From contig NZ_JAAXKZ010000003.1 in NCBI RefSeq assembly GCF_012911875.1, positions 47,214 to 111,213 of the forward strand: a DNA stretch of 64,000 nt. The letters are read 5' to 3'. The notes below the pieces were generated by a model that saw nothing but the letters and a program-made list of their open reading frames with translations, was not told the origin of the DNA and searched no databases. The DNA is from Pseudonocardia bannensis. Lineage in GTDB: Bacteria; Actinomycetota; Actinomycetes; Mycobacteriales; Pseudonocardiaceae. Below, piece after piece: positions 22,852-33,721 of the stretch (position 1 is the stretch's first letter; each line of letters starts with the position of its first letter). Both the position numbers and the translations under genes were made by a program.

Positions 22852-23715
22852 GTGCCTGCTTTGCTCACACCCACTGACCTGGCCCTCGAGCTCACCGGAC
22901 CGGATCCCGGCCGCCGCCCCGTCGTGCTGGACGTGCGCTGGCGCCTGGGAGGTCCGCCCGGACGGGCCGATCACGCCCAAGGCCACGTGCCCGGTGCGGT
23001 CTACGTCGACCTGGACACCGAGCTGGCCGGTCCGCCCGGCCCCGAGGGTCGCCACCCACTGCCGACGCCGGAGCAGCTGCAGGCGATGCTGCGACGCGCC
23101 GGCGTCTCCGGAGACTCGCGGGTGGTGGCCTACGACGACGGTAACGGATCGGTCGCCGCCCGTGCCTGGTGGCTGCTGCGCTGGGCCGGGCTCCCGCCCG
23201 AGCAGGTTGCGGTGCTCGACGGCGGCTACGCGGCCTGGGTGGCCGAGGGGCACCCCGTATCCGACTCCCCGGTCGAACCCACTCCCGGTGACGTCGTCGT
23301 GCGCCCCGGTTCCATGCCGGTCCTGGACGCCGACGCCGCGGCCGGGCTGGCCCGCACCGGTGTGCTGCTCGACGCCCGGGCCGGTGCCCGCTACCGCGGG
23401 GAGACCGAACCCGTCGATCCCCGGGCCGGCCACATCCCCGGCGCCCGCAACGCTCCGGCCACCGACAACGCCGGGCCGGACGGCCGCTGGCTCGGACCCG
23501 CGGAGCTGGCGGCGCGGTTCGGCGAGCTGGGGGTCGGCGGGGAGGTCCCCGTCGGGGCCTACTGCGGATCGGGGGTCAACGCGGCCGCGCTCGTCCTGGC
23601 CCTGGAGTACGCGGGTCTCACCCCGGTCGAGCGGCCGGCCGCGCTGTACGTCGGCTCCTGGTCGAACTGGAGTGCCGACCCGGCCCGTCCGGCGGCCACC
23701 GGAGCGCAGCCCTGA
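22852..23715 (+). CDS. Sulfurtransferase, two-domain rhodanese
   Basis: 287 residues with two rhodanese domains (~5-140 and ~155-280). The active-site loop of the second domain is C238-G-S-G-V-N-A. CGSGVTA-type loops are typical of SseA/3-mercaptopyruvate sulfurtransferases and thiosulfate sulfurtransferases. The first domain is catalytically silent (YDDGNG). It transfers sulfane sulfur to cyanide or thiols in the cytoplasm. It starts with GTG at 22852, where the family begins; no strong ribosome binding site is visible. It is divergent from ideR and followed by acuC after 69 bp. Confidence 0.9.
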   Translation: MPALLTPTDLALELTGPDPGRRPVVLDVRWRLGGPPGRADHAQGHVPGAVYVDLDTELAGPPGPEGRHPLPTPEQLQAMLRRAGVSGDSRVVAYDDGNGSVAARAWWLLRWAGLPPEQVAVLDGGYAAWVAEGHPVSDSPVEPTPGDVVVRPGSMPVLDADAAAGLARTGVLLDARAGARYRGETEPVDPRAGHIPGARNAPATDNAGPDGRWLGPAELAARFGELGVGGEVPVGAYCGSGVNAAALVLALEYAGLTPVERPAALYVGSWSNWSADPARPAATGAQP

Positions 23716-23784
23716 CGGGCCCTGGCTGCCATTCACCGGACGGGAACAGGACGTGCGGCGCCCGATCCCTTACGGTCGGCGGTC

Positions 23785-24954
23785 ATGAGTCCCAGCACGG
23801 CAGTCGTCTGGACCCCGGACTTCCTGAGCTACCAGCTCTCGGACGACCATCCGCTCAATCCCGTGCGGCTCGATCTCACGATGCGCCTGGCCGGGGAACT
23901 GGGCGTGCTCGACGAGATCAAGACGCTCGTGCCGGACCCGGCCTCGGACGATGAGCTGATGCGGGTCCACGCCCCCTCGTACCTGACGGCGGTCAAGTCG
24001 GCCCCCGAGGTCCCGTTCGGGGTCGGCCACGGGCTGGGCACCGAGGACAACCCGATCTTCTTCGGGATGCACGAGGCCAGCGCCCTGGTCGCCGGGGGCT
24101 CGCTGCTGGCGGCGCAGACCATCGCCGAGGGCCGGGCCGACCGCGCGGTCAACATCGCCGGTGGGTTGCACCACGCGATGCGCGACCGGGCCGCGGGCTT
24201 CTGCGTCTACAACGACTGCTCGGTGGCGATCGCCTGGCTGCTCGCCCAGGGCTACGAGCGCATCGCCTACGTCGACGTCGACGTGCACCACGGTGACGGG
24301 GTGCAGGCTTCCTTCTACGACGACCCGCGGGTGCTCACGATCTCCGTGCACCAGCACCCGCTGACGCTGTGGCCGGGCACGGGTTGGCCGGGGGAGTACG
24401 GTTCGGGCGACGGCGCGGGATATGCGGTGAACGTGCCGCTGCCCCCGGGCACCGGGGACGCGGGCTGGCTGCGGGCCTTCCACGCGGTCGTGCCGTCGCT
24501 GCTGGACTCGTTCCGGCCGCAGGTCCTGGTGACCGAGTGTGGCGCCGACACCCACTCCGAGGACCCGTTGGCCAACCTCGAGCTCTCGATCGACGGTCAG
24601 CGCGAGATCTACCGGACGCTGCGCGACCTCGCCGAGCGCACGGCCGGTGGAAAGTGGCTGGCGCTCGGCGGCGGCGGGTACTCGCTGTTCCGGGTCGTGC
24701 CGCGGTCGTGGACCCACCTGCTGGCGACCGTCCTCGACCGTGACGTCGCGCCCGAGCGGCCGCTGCCTGCAGACTGGGTGGCCCACACCGCGAAGCTGAC
24801 CGGGCAGCCCCTGCCGGTCGCGATGACGGACGGGCAGGCCGTGTCCTACGAGCCGTGGACCGAGGGTGCCGACCGGGTCGACATCGCTGTCCTCGACGTC
24901 CGGCGTGCGGTGTTCCCCCTGCACGGCCTCGACCCCGACGACCCACGGGACTGA
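23785..24954 (+). CDS. acuC: Acetoin-utilisation-type protein deacetylase
   Basis: 389 residues, class I HDAC fold with zinc. Characteristic boxes: HPLNPVRL near the start, GGLHHAM (catalytic His pair), YNDCSVAI, VDVDVHHGDGVQ (zinc Asp and His), SVHQHPLTLWPGTG and LGGGGYS. It removes acetyl groups from protein lysines, classically reactivating acetyl-CoA synthetase. The gene is followed after 13 bp by a Pat-type protein acetyltransferase, so writer and eraser are in one operon. That pairing supports the assignment. Confidence 0.92.
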   Translation: MSPSTAVVWTPDFLSYQLSDDHPLNPVRLDLTMRLAGELGVLDEIKTLVPDPASDDELMRVHAPSYLTAVKSAPEVPFGVGHGLGTEDNPIFFGMHEASALVAGGSLLAAQTIAEGRADRAVNIAGGLHHAMRDRAAGFCVYNDCSVAIAWLLAQGYERIAYVDVDVHHGDGVQASFYDDPRVLTISVHQHPLTLWPGTGWPGEYGSGDGAGYAVNVPLPPGTGDAGWLRAFHAVVPSLLDSFRPQVLVTECGADTHSEDPLANLELSIDGQREIYRTLRDLAERTAGGKWLALGGGGYSLFRVVPRSWTHLLATVLDRDVAPERPLPADWVAHTAKLTGQPLPVAMTDGQAVSYEPWTEGADRVDIAVLDVRRAVFPLHGLDPDDPRD

Positions 24955-24967
24955 AGGAGTCCATCCG

Positions 24968-27736
24968 ATGGAGCGGCCCCCCGCCCCGAGCGCGACCCCG
25001 ACGGACGGCGTGCCGGACCAGGCGCCCCCCGCCCTGGCGACCCCCGGCTACCCGCGGCACTGGGAGGCCGACGTCGTGGCCTCCGACGGCGGCATCGTGC
25101 ACCTGCGCCCGATCCTGCCCAGCGACGCCGACGCCCTGCTGGACTTCCACCAGCGGCTCTCCGACCGCACCCGCTACCTGCGCTACTTCGGGCCCTACCC
25201 CCGCATCCCCCCGCGAGACCTGGAGCGATTCACCAACGTCGACCACTGCAATCGGGTCGCGCTCATCGGGCTGCTCGGCGACGAGATCATCGCCGTCGGC
25301 CGCTACGAGGGACTGAACGGCCAGGGCGACGGGCAGGGCGGCACCGGCGGCAACGGGACAGCCGGAGACGCGGTCAAGGAGTCGGCCGAGGTCGCGTTCG
25401 TGGTGCGCGACGACCACCAGGGTCGCGGCCTGGGCTCGATATTGCTCGAGCACCTCGCGGCCGCGGCACGGGAGAAGGGGCTGCGCCGCTTCGAGGCTGA
25501 GGTCCTGGTGGAGAACCACCAGATGGTGCGGGTCTTCCGCGAGGCGGGATACCAGGTCAGCCGCGCATTCGCCGACGGCGTGCTGCACCTGGAGTTCGAC
25601 ATCGACCTCACGGAGCGGTCCCTCGCGGTGCGCGACTCCCGGGAGCAGGCGGCCGAGGCGCGCAGCGTCCACAACCTGCTGCACCCGAGCTCGGTCGCGG
25701 TCATCGGCGCGTCCACCGACCCGTCCAAGATCGGGCACGCGGTGCTTGCCAACCTGTTGCGCGGCAACTTCACCGGCCCGGTCTTCCCCGTCAACTCCGG
25801 AGGCAGCGGGGCCCGCTCGGTACGCGGCGTCCGGGCCTACGCCTCGGTCCTCGACATCCCCGACGAGGTCGACCTCGCCGTCGTCGCGGTGCCTGCCGCG
25901 GGGATCGACGAGGTGATGGACTCCTGCCTCGCCAAGGGCGTCAAGGCGTTGATCGTGATCAGCTCCGGGTTCGCCGACGCCGGCTCGGACGGGTCCGGGG
26001 CCGAGCGGCGGATGGTCGAGGCGGCCCGCGCGCACGGCATGCGCGTGGTCGGGCCCAACGCGCTGGGGGTGGCCAACACCGCCGCCGACGTCCGGCTCAA
26101 CGCGACGCTGGCCCCGCATCTGCCCGGCGCCGGGCGGGTGGGCTTCTTCTCCCAGTCCGGGGCGCTGGGCACCGCGCTGCTGGCCGCGGCCACGGAGCGC
26201 GGACTGGGCCTGTCGACGTTCGTCTCTGCGGGCAACCGGGCCGACGTGTCCGGCAACGACCTGCTGCAGTACTGGCAGACCGACCAGGACACCGACGTCG
26301 TCCTGCTGTACCTGGAGAGCTTCGGCAACCCGCGCAAGTTCGGCCGGCTGGCGCGGCGGCTGGCGCGGCGCAAGCCCATCGTCGCGGTGAAGAGCGGTCG
26401 GCACGCCGACCCGCGGCGCAGGCTCGCGAGCGCGGTGTCGATCGACGATGCGAGCGTGCAGGCACTGTTCGAGCAGTCCGGGGTGATCCGGGTCGGCACG
26501 GTGCCGCAGATGTTCGACACGGCGCTGCTGCTGGCCTACCAGCCGCTGCCGGCCGGCCCGCGGGTCGCGGTCGTGGGCAACTCGACGGCGCTCGGCGTGC
26601 TCGTCACCGACGGCCTGCTCGACGAGGGCCTGGAACTGGCCGGGGACCCGGTCGACGTGGGGGCCGGTGCCACACCCGAGGAGTTCGCGGCCGCGGTGGA
26701 GCGTGCCGTGTCCTCCGAGGACACCGATGCCCTGGTCGCGGTGTTCGTCCCGCCGGTGGCGACGCCCGGTACGGCCTACGCCCGCGCGCTTCGGGAGGCG
26801 GTGGCGGGCTCGAAGAAGCCGGTCGTCAGCACGTTCCTCGCCGTCGAGGGGGTGCCCGACGAGCTGGCCGTGCCGCGGCCCGACGGGACGCCCGGGCCCG
26901 GTTCGGTACCCAGCTACCCGAGCCCCGAGCGGGCGGTCGCGGCGCTCAGCCGGGTGGTGCGCTACGCACGCTGGCGCGCCACACCGGTCGGGGAGTTCAT
27001 CACGCCGGAGGGCACCGACACCGAGCGGGCCCGCGAGCTCGTCGCCCGCTTCTGCACCGACCAGACCCACGCCCTGTCCGACGAGGACGCGGTGGCTCTG
27101 CTGGAGTGCTACGGCATCGAGGTGACGCCGTTCCGGCGCGTGTCCGGTGCCGACGCGGCGGTGGCTGCCGCGAACGAACTGGGCTATCCGGTGGCGCTCA
27201 AGGCGGTCGGGGAGCGCTGGCGGCACCGCACCGACCTGGTCGGGGTCCGGCTCGATCTGGGGGCGCCGCCCGCGGTGGCCCGCGCGCACGGGGCGCTGGC
27301 CGCGATCACCGGCTCGGACGAGGTGTACGTGCAGAGGATGGCGCCGAAGGGGCTGTCGTGCGTGCTCGAGGTGGTCGAGGACCCGTCGTTCGGCTCGTTG
27401 CTGTCGTTCGGGCTCTCCGGCATCGCGACCGAACTGCTCGGGGACCGCGCCTACCGGGTGGTCCCGGTCTCGACGACCGACGCCTCGTCGCTGGTCCGCG
27501 CCCCCCGGGCGGCGCCGCTGCTGTCGGGGTATCGCGGCGGCGAGCCGGCGCGGCTCGACGCGCTCGAGGACCTCGTGCTGCGCGTCGGGAAGATCGCCGA
27601 GGAGTTGCCCGAGGTGCGGTCGCTGGCGCTGGACCCGGTGCTGGCATCGGCCGAGGGCGCGTTCGTCACCGGCGCCCGCGTCGTGCTCGGCCCACCGCCC
27701 ACCCGTGACGACTTCGGTCCGCGCAGGCTGCGCTGA
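24968..27736 (+). CDS. Pat-type protein lysine acetyltransferase: GNAT fused to NDP-forming acyl-CoA synthetase domains
   Basis: 922 residues. A GNAT domain comes first (~40-215: HLRPILPSDADALLDFHQRLS, DDHQGRGLGSILLEHL). A CoA-binding domain follows from ~235 (PSSVAVIGASTDPSKIGHAVLANLL), then the succinyl-CoA-ligase-like part (GFFSQSGALGTALL) and an ATP-grasp domain at the end (ALSDEDAVALLECYGI, LKAVGERWRHRTDL). GNAT at the N-terminus is the streptomycete-type order; enterobacterial Pat has it at the C-terminus. It acetylates and silences acyl-CoA synthetases; the adjacent acuC reverses this. A Gly/Asn loop (GQGDGQGGTGGNGTAGD) interrupts the GNAT domain. The stop lies in the first unit of a 12-bp repeat array. 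Confidence 0.92.
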   Translation: MERPPAPSATPTDGVPDQAPPALATPGYPRHWEADVVASDGGIVHLRPILPSDADALLDFHQRLSDRTRYLRYFGPYPRIPPRDLERFTNVDHCNRVALIGLLGDEIIAVGRYEGLNGQGDGQGGTGGNGTAGDAVKESAEVAFVVRDDHQGRGLGSILLEHLAAAAREKGLRRFEAEVLVENHQMVRVFREAGYQVSRAFADGVLHLEFDIDLTERSLAVRDSREQAAEARSVHNLLHPSSVAVIGASTDPSKIGHAVLANLLRGNFTGPVFPVNSGGSGARSVRGVRAYASVLDIPDEVDLAVVAVPAAGIDEVMDSCLAKGVKALIVISSGFADAGSDGSGAERRMVEAARAHGMRVVGPNALGVANTAADVRLNATLAPHLPGAGRVGFFSQSGALGTALLAAATERGLGLSTFVSAGNRADVSGNDLLQYWQTDQDTDVVLLYLESFGNPRKFGRLARRLARRKPIVAVKSGRHADPRRRLASAVSIDDASVQALFEQSGVIRVGTVPQMFDTALLLAYQPLPAGPRVAVVGNSTALGVLVTDGLLDEGLELAGDPVDVGAGATPEEFAAAVERAVSSEDTDALVAVFVPPVATPGTAYARALREAVAGSKKPVVSTFLAVEGVPDELAVPRPDGTPGPGSVPSYPSPERAVAALSRVVRYARWRATPVGEFITPEGTDTERARELVARFCTDQTHALSDEDAVALLECYGIEVTPFRRVSGADAAVAAANELGYPVALKAVGERWRHRTDLVGVRLDLGAPPAVARAHGALAAITGSDEVYVQRMAPKGLSCVLEVVEDPSFGSLLSFGLSGIATELLGDRAYRVVPVSTTDASSLVRAPRAAPLLSGYRGGEPARLDALEDLVLRVGKIAEELPEVRSLALDPVLASAEGAFVTGARVVLGPPPTRDDFGPRRLR

Positions 27737-27894
27737 CCGCGCTGCTGACCGCGCTGCTGACCGCGCTGCTGACCGCGCTGCTGACCGCGCTGCTGACCGC
27801 GCTGCTGACCGCGCTGCTGACCGCGCTGCTGACCGCGCTGCTGACCGCGCTGCTGACCGCGCTGCTGACCGCGCTGACCGCGCTGACCGCGCCG
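27733..27894. repeat. Tandem 12-bp repeat array (12 exact copies plus two 9-bp variants)
   Basis: CTGACCGCGCTG is repeated without a mismatch twelve times from 27733 to 27876. Two 9-bp units, ACCGCGCTG and ACCGCGCCG, follow. The TGA of the first unit is the stop codon of the Pat gene. Perfect identity of the copies implies recent or ongoing slippage. Confidence 0.98.
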
Positions 27895-27905
27895 TTGGAG
27901 GGGCC

Positions 27906-27933
27906 GGGCGCTCGTGGCCGACGACGAGCGCCC
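27906..27933. terminator. Hairpin, 10-bp stem
   Basis: GGGCGCTCGT pairs with ACGAGCGCCC around an 8-nt loop. It follows the repeat array between the convergent pat and fumarase genes. Confidence 0.6.
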
Positions 27934-27959
27934 GCCGATGGGCCGAAAGGCACCCGTGA

Positions 27960-27986
27960 GGCTCCCGTCGCGGCACGACGGGAGCC
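27960..27986. terminator. Hairpin, 11-bp stem
   Basis: GGCTCCCGTCG pairs with CGACGGGAGCC around CGGCA, 24 bp beyond the fumarase stop on the minus strand. The likely terminator of the fumarase gene, forming a pair with the hairpin at 27906. Confidence 0.65.
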
Positions 27987-28009
27987 CCACGAGCGCCGGC
28001 CCCGGCCGA

Positions 28010-29677
<1,668 letters not shown>

Positions 29678-29760
29678 GCCCGGAAACGTACCCCGAGGGT
29701 GCCTGCTGGTCGGGAGGTCGGACCGGCCCCCGGCCGGTCCGACCTCCCGGGGATGGCTCC

Positions 29761-29808
29761 GTCCGGGTCCGGGTCCGGGTCCGGGTCCGGGTCCGGGTCC
29801 GGGTCCGG
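29761..29808. repeat. Hexanucleotide repeat, eight copies
   Basis: GTCCGG is repeated eight times in the 259-bp divergent region between the fumarase (start 29677) and molybdenum hydroxylase (start 29937) genes. Copy number changes here would alter promoter spacing. Confidence 0.97.
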
Positions 29809-29936
29809 TCCGGGACGGTGCGTGGCCTGCGCTGGACCTTTCCCGGCCGGTCGCGAACCGTCAACCCCGCCCACGACGCCGAACGTGACCCGTTCACGGA
29901 CACTCCGGTCGGCTACCGGGCCGTAATGTCCCTCAC

Positions 29937-32303
29937 ATGGCTGGATCCATTCTCGGTACCGCGGTGCGCAGGGTCGAGGACCCCGACCTGCTGACCGGCG
30001 CGAGCACCTACGTGGGCAACCTGCGGCTCGACGGCGTGCTGCACGTCGCGTTCGTCCGGTCCCCGCTGGCGCACGCCCTCATCACCGGGATCGACACGAC
30101 CGAAGCGGCCGCGGCGCCCGGGGTGGTCGCGGTGTTCACCGCCGCCGACCTGGACCTGCCGCCCCACCACGGCCTGCTGATGGTCAACGAGCGGACGCCG
30201 CGGCCGCCGCTGGCCACCGACCGGGTCCGCTTCGTCGGCGAGGCGGTGGCCATGGTGGTGGCCGAGAGCAAGGCCGCCGCGGTGGACGCGGTCGAGCTCG
30301 TCGAGGTCGACTTCGACCCGCTGCCGGCCGTGATCGACCCCGAGCGCGCCTTCGATCCCGACGCCGAGCTGCAGTTCCCCGAACTCGGGTCCAACGTGGC
30401 GGCCGGAGCGCGGTCCCCGTCCGATCCCGACCCGTTGGCCGACGCCGAGGTCGTGGTGCGCGCCCGGATGGTCAACCAGCGGCTGGCGGTGATGTCGATG
30501 GAGGGCAATGCGATCGCGGTCCAGCCCGCGGGCGACGCGGACCACGATCTGGTCGTCTGGGTCTCCACCCAGATGCCGCACGGGTTCCGGGCCCAGACGG
30601 CCCGGTTGTTCGGGCTGGACGCCGACCGGGTCCGGGTGATCGCCCCGCACGTCGGCGGCGCGTTCGGCGGCAAGGCGGGCATGCTCGCCGAGCACACCGC
30701 GGTGATCGGCGCGGCGCGCACCCTGGGACGACCGCTGACGTGGGTGGACACCCGCTCGGAGAACCTGGTCTCGATGCCGCACGGCCGGGCCCAGATCGCC
30801 TACTACGAGCTCGGCCTGACCCGCGACGGCGTGATCACCGGGCTGCGCGCCCGGGTCGTGGCCGATTCGGGGGCCTACGCCGGGTTCGGCGGTGGGCTCG
30901 TGCTCAACCAGACCTACACGATGGCCCAGGGCGTCTACGACATCCCGAAGATCGGGTTCGACGCCGTGGTGGCGTTCACCAACACCACCCCCGTCGGGGC
31001 GTTCCGCGGCGCCGGCCGCCCGGAGGCCACCGCACACCTCGAACGGATCATGGACCTCGCGGCCGCCGAGCTGGACATCGATCCGGTCGAGCTGCGCCGG
31101 CGCAACCTCCTCGACCCGACCGCCTTCCCGCTCACCACCGTCGTGGGGGCGCAGTACGACGTCGGGGACTACGACCTGCCGCTGCGTGAGGCGCTGCGGT
31201 TGGCCGACTACGACAAGCTGCGCGAGGAGCAGGCGGCCCGCCGGGAGGCGAACGACCCCGTCCAGCTCGGCATCGGGGTCTGTGTCTACGTCGAGATCAC
31301 CGCGGGCGGGGGCGGCAGCGAGTTCGGGTCGGTGCAGGTGCATGCCGACGGCTCGGCGACCGTCTCGGCAGGCACGTCCGGGCACGGACAGGGCCATCCC
31401 ACCTCGTTCGCCATGCTGGCCTCGCACACCCTCGGCATCCCGCTGGAGAAGATCACCTTCGTGCAGTCGGACACGGCGGCCGTCCCGCGGGGCAGCGGCA
31501 CCGGCGGATCACGATCACTGCAGATGGGCGGCAGCGCGGTGCACGCCGCGGCCGGAAACGTGCTGGAGCAGGCGCGGCGGCGCGCGGCGGCGATGCTGGA
31601 GGCCGCGGTCGACGACGTCGAGCTCACCGAGGCGGGCGAGTTCGGTGTGGCCGGGGTGCCCGGTTCCACGCTGACCTGGGCGCAGGTCGCGGCGGCCGCG
31701 GTGGAGGCCGGGGAGGAGCTGTCCGCCGGGCTCGACGCCCGCCAGGAGGGCCCGACGTTCCCCTTCGGCGCCCACGTGTCCGTCGTCGAGGTCGACACCG
31801 AGACGGGCTGGGTGCGCCCACGCCGGCACATCGCCGTCGACGACTGCGGGCGGATCCTCAACCCGTTGCTCGTGGAGGGCCAGCAGCACGGAGGGCTGGC
31901 CCAGGGCATCGCGCAGGCGCTGTACGAGGAGGTCGTGTTCGATCCCGAGGGGCAGCCGCTGACCGCGACGCTGGCCGACTACCGGATGCCCACGGCGGCG
32001 GATCTCCTCTCCTTCGAGGTGTCGACCACCGAGACTCCGACCCACATGAACCCGTTGGGAGCCAAGGGGATCGGCGAATCGGCGACGATCGGGTCGACGC
32101 CGGCGGTGCAGAACGCGGTGATCGACGCGTTGCGCCCGTTCGGCGTCCGGCACCTCGATCTGCCGTGCACCCCGCAGCGGGTGTGGTCGGCGATCCGCGA
32201 CGCCCGGGCCGATCGGCTCGCGGATCCGTGGCGGGAGCCGCCCGCCGTGTTCGGGACGCTTCCCGTCCGCGGCGGCGGCGCGGACGACGCCGGGGCCATC
32301 TGA
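29937..32303 (+). CDS. Xanthine dehydrogenase-family molybdopterin-binding large subunit, orphan
   Basis: 788 residues, the full length of a CoxL/aldehyde oxidase large subunit. Mo-cofactor segments are seen: GGAFGGKAG, PVGAFRGAGRPEA (the VAYRGAGRP-type loop of non-CO-dehydrogenase members), SGHGQGHPTSFA, GGSRSLQMGG and the catalytic-glutamate box LGAKGIGESATIGSTP near 714. The AYxCSFR loop of form I CO dehydrogenase is absent, so it hydroxylates an N-heterocycle or aldehyde instead. No FAD (medium) or 2Fe-2S (small) subunit gene is next to it, which is unusual because these are normally one operon. Neighbours suggest a catabolic role. A 144-bp gap separates it from the serine hydrolase. Confidence 0.9.
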   Translation: MAGSILGTAVRRVEDPDLLTGASTYVGNLRLDGVLHVAFVRSPLAHALITGIDTTEAAAAPGVVAVFTAADLDLPPHHGLLMVNERTPRPPLATDRVRFVGEAVAMVVAESKAAAVDAVELVEVDFDPLPAVIDPERAFDPDAELQFPELGSNVAAGARSPSDPDPLADAEVVVRARMVNQRLAVMSMEGNAIAVQPAGDADHDLVVWVSTQMPHGFRAQTARLFGLDADRVRVIAPHVGGAFGGKAGMLAEHTAVIGAARTLGRPLTWVDTRSENLVSMPHGRAQIAYYELGLTRDGVITGLRARVVADSGAYAGFGGGLVLNQTYTMAQGVYDIPKIGFDAVVAFTNTTPVGAFRGAGRPEATAHLERIMDLAAAELDIDPVELRRRNLLDPTAFPLTTVVGAQYDVGDYDLPLREALRLADYDKLREEQAARREANDPVQLGIGVCVYVEITAGGGGSEFGSVQVHADGSATVSAGTSGHGQGHPTSFAMLASHTLGIPLEKITFVQSDTAAVPRGSGTGGSRSLQMGGSAVHAAAGNVLEQARRRAAAMLEAAVDDVELTEAGEFGVAGVPGSTLTWAQVAAAAVEAGEELSAGLDARQEGPTFPFGAHVSVVEVDTETGWVRPRRHIAVDDCGRILNPLLVEGQQHGGLAQGIAQALYEEVVFDPEGQPLTATLADYRMPTAADLLSFEVSTTETPTHMNPLGAKGIGESATIGSTPAVQNAVIDALRPFGVRHLDLPCTPQRVWSAIRDARADRLADPWREPPAVFGTLPVRGGGADDAGAI

Positions 32304-32446
32304 TGACCCGGACCGGGTGTCCGGCCTGTCCCGACGGGCAGGTTTCGCGGCCCGACGTCCCCCGTCGTGTCGACTGTCGTTGACGCGTGGAGAAGGCGCC
32401 CGCGAGGCTGTGCGGCGACGCACACCCCGGAGGCGAGGAGGCCCCG

Positions 32447-33601
32447 TTGAGCTCGAGCATCGACCAGGTACTGCAGAACGCCGTGGACAGCGGTGCAGTG
32501 CCCAACGCGGTGGCCGTCGCGGCCGACCGCGACGGCGTGATCTACGAGGGCGCCGCCGGCCCACGAGAGGCCGGGGGCGGCGAGCCGGTCACCGCGGACT
32601 CACACTTCCGGATCATGTCGATGACCAAGATGGTCGCGACCGCAGCGGCGCTGCAGCAGATGGAGAAGGGCAACCTCGACCTCGACGCGCCGATCGACAC
32701 CTACTGCCCCGAGTTCGCCGACATCCAGGTGCTGGAGGGCTTCGACGGCGACACCCCGAAGCTGCGGCCGCCGGCCAGCCGCGCGACCGTCAAGCAACTG
32801 GTCACGCACACCGCCGGGCTGGGCTACTGGTTCTGGAACGAGAACCTGGTCCGCTGGGAGGCCGCCACCGGCACGCCGAACGTCCTGTCCGGCTCCAACG
32901 TGATCTTCACGGCCCCGCTGGTGGCCGACCCGGGCACGCGGTACATCTACGGGATCAACACGGACTGGCTGGGCAAGGTCGTCGAGGCGGCCAGCGGTAC
33001 GACCCTCGACGTCGCGATCAAGGAGGGCATCACCGGCCCGCTCGGGATGGATCAGACGGCCTTCCTGATGAACGCCGAGCAGCGGGCGAACTCCGTGCCC
33101 GTGCACCTCAAGGGTGAGGACGGCACCTGGTCGCCCAGCGAGATCGACCTCAACCAGGACCCGGAGTACTTCGCCGGTGGGCACGGTCTGTACTCGACGC
33201 CGCGGGACTACCTGAAGTTCCAGCGCGCGCTGCTGGGCGGGGGCACCCTGGACGGGACGCAGATCCTGCAGAGGTCCACGGTCGACGCGGCGTTCACCAA
33301 CCAGATCGGCGACCTGGACTTCCCGGCCGAGATCCCCACCGCCGACCCCACGGCCACCCACGACTTCAACGCGGGGCCCGGCTACAAGTGGGGCTACGGC
33401 CTGCTGCTCAACACCCAGGACGTCCCGGGCATGCGCAAGGCCGGCAGCGGTGCCTGGGCCGGGCTGTGCAACACCCACTTCTGGGTCGACCCGACGACGG
33501 GCGTCACCGGCGCCATCTACACGCAGTTCCTGCCGTTCGTCCCGCAGGAGGCGCTCGACGTGTACGCCGACTTCGAGCGGGCGCTGTACGCCTCGCTCTA
33601 G
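32447..33601 (+). CDS. Serine hydrolase of the beta-lactamase/EstB family
   Basis: 384 residues from the TTG at 32447, preferred because AGGCGAGGAG lies just upstream; a GTG at 32387 would add 20 non-conserved residues. The class C-like nucleophile motif is S58-M-T-K61 (FRIMSMTKMVATAAALQQ). TPKLRPPASRATVKQLVTHTAGL is the usual following helix, with YGINTDWLGKVVE as the Tyr-containing second motif and a Gly-rich KAGSGAWAG as the third. There is no signal peptide, so it acts in the cytoplasm as an esterase or amidase rather than a resistance enzyme. A strong terminator hairpin follows the stop. Confidence 0.88.
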   Translation: MSSSIDQVLQNAVDSGAVPNAVAVAADRDGVIYEGAAGPREAGGGEPVTADSHFRIMSMTKMVATAAALQQMEKGNLDLDAPIDTYCPEFADIQVLEGFDGDTPKLRPPASRATVKQLVTHTAGLGYWFWNENLVRWEAATGTPNVLSGSNVIFTAPLVADPGTRYIYGINTDWLGKVVEAASGTTLDVAIKEGITGPLGMDQTAFLMNAEQRANSVPVHLKGEDGTWSPSEIDLNQDPEYFAGGHGLYSTPRDYLKFQRALLGGGTLDGTQILQRSTVDAAFTNQIGDLDFPAEIPTADPTATHDFNAGPGYKWGYGLLLNTQDVPGMRKAGSGAWAGLCNTHFWVDPTTGVTGAIYTQFLPFVPQEALDVYADFERALYASL

Positions 33602-33608
33602 GCCGACC

Positions 33609-33657
33609 GGCCCGTGCACGTTCGGTGGTGACCGACACCACGGTGCGTGCACGGGCC
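33609..33657 (+). terminator. Terminator after the serine hydrolase gene
   Basis: GGCCCGTGCACG (33609-33620) pairs perfectly with CGTGCACGGGCC (33646-33657). An inner GTGGT/ACCAC pairing shortens the loop. It begins 8 bp after the stop codon. Confidence 0.7.
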
Positions 33658-33721
33658 ACCCGGGGGTGTGCTCCGCGGTCGACAGGCGCAGACTCACCGG
33701 CGTGAGTACGGAGGAGACGCG

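Noticed and set aside
24335..27976. 1213-residue minus-strand frame opposite acuC and pat
   Set aside because: Contains translated 12-bp repeats (poly SAARSAAR) and no homology-like segment; shadow frame.
32387..32446. GTG start for the serine hydrolase
   Set aside because: The extra 20 residues are not protein-like and the better ribosome binding site is at the TTG 32447.
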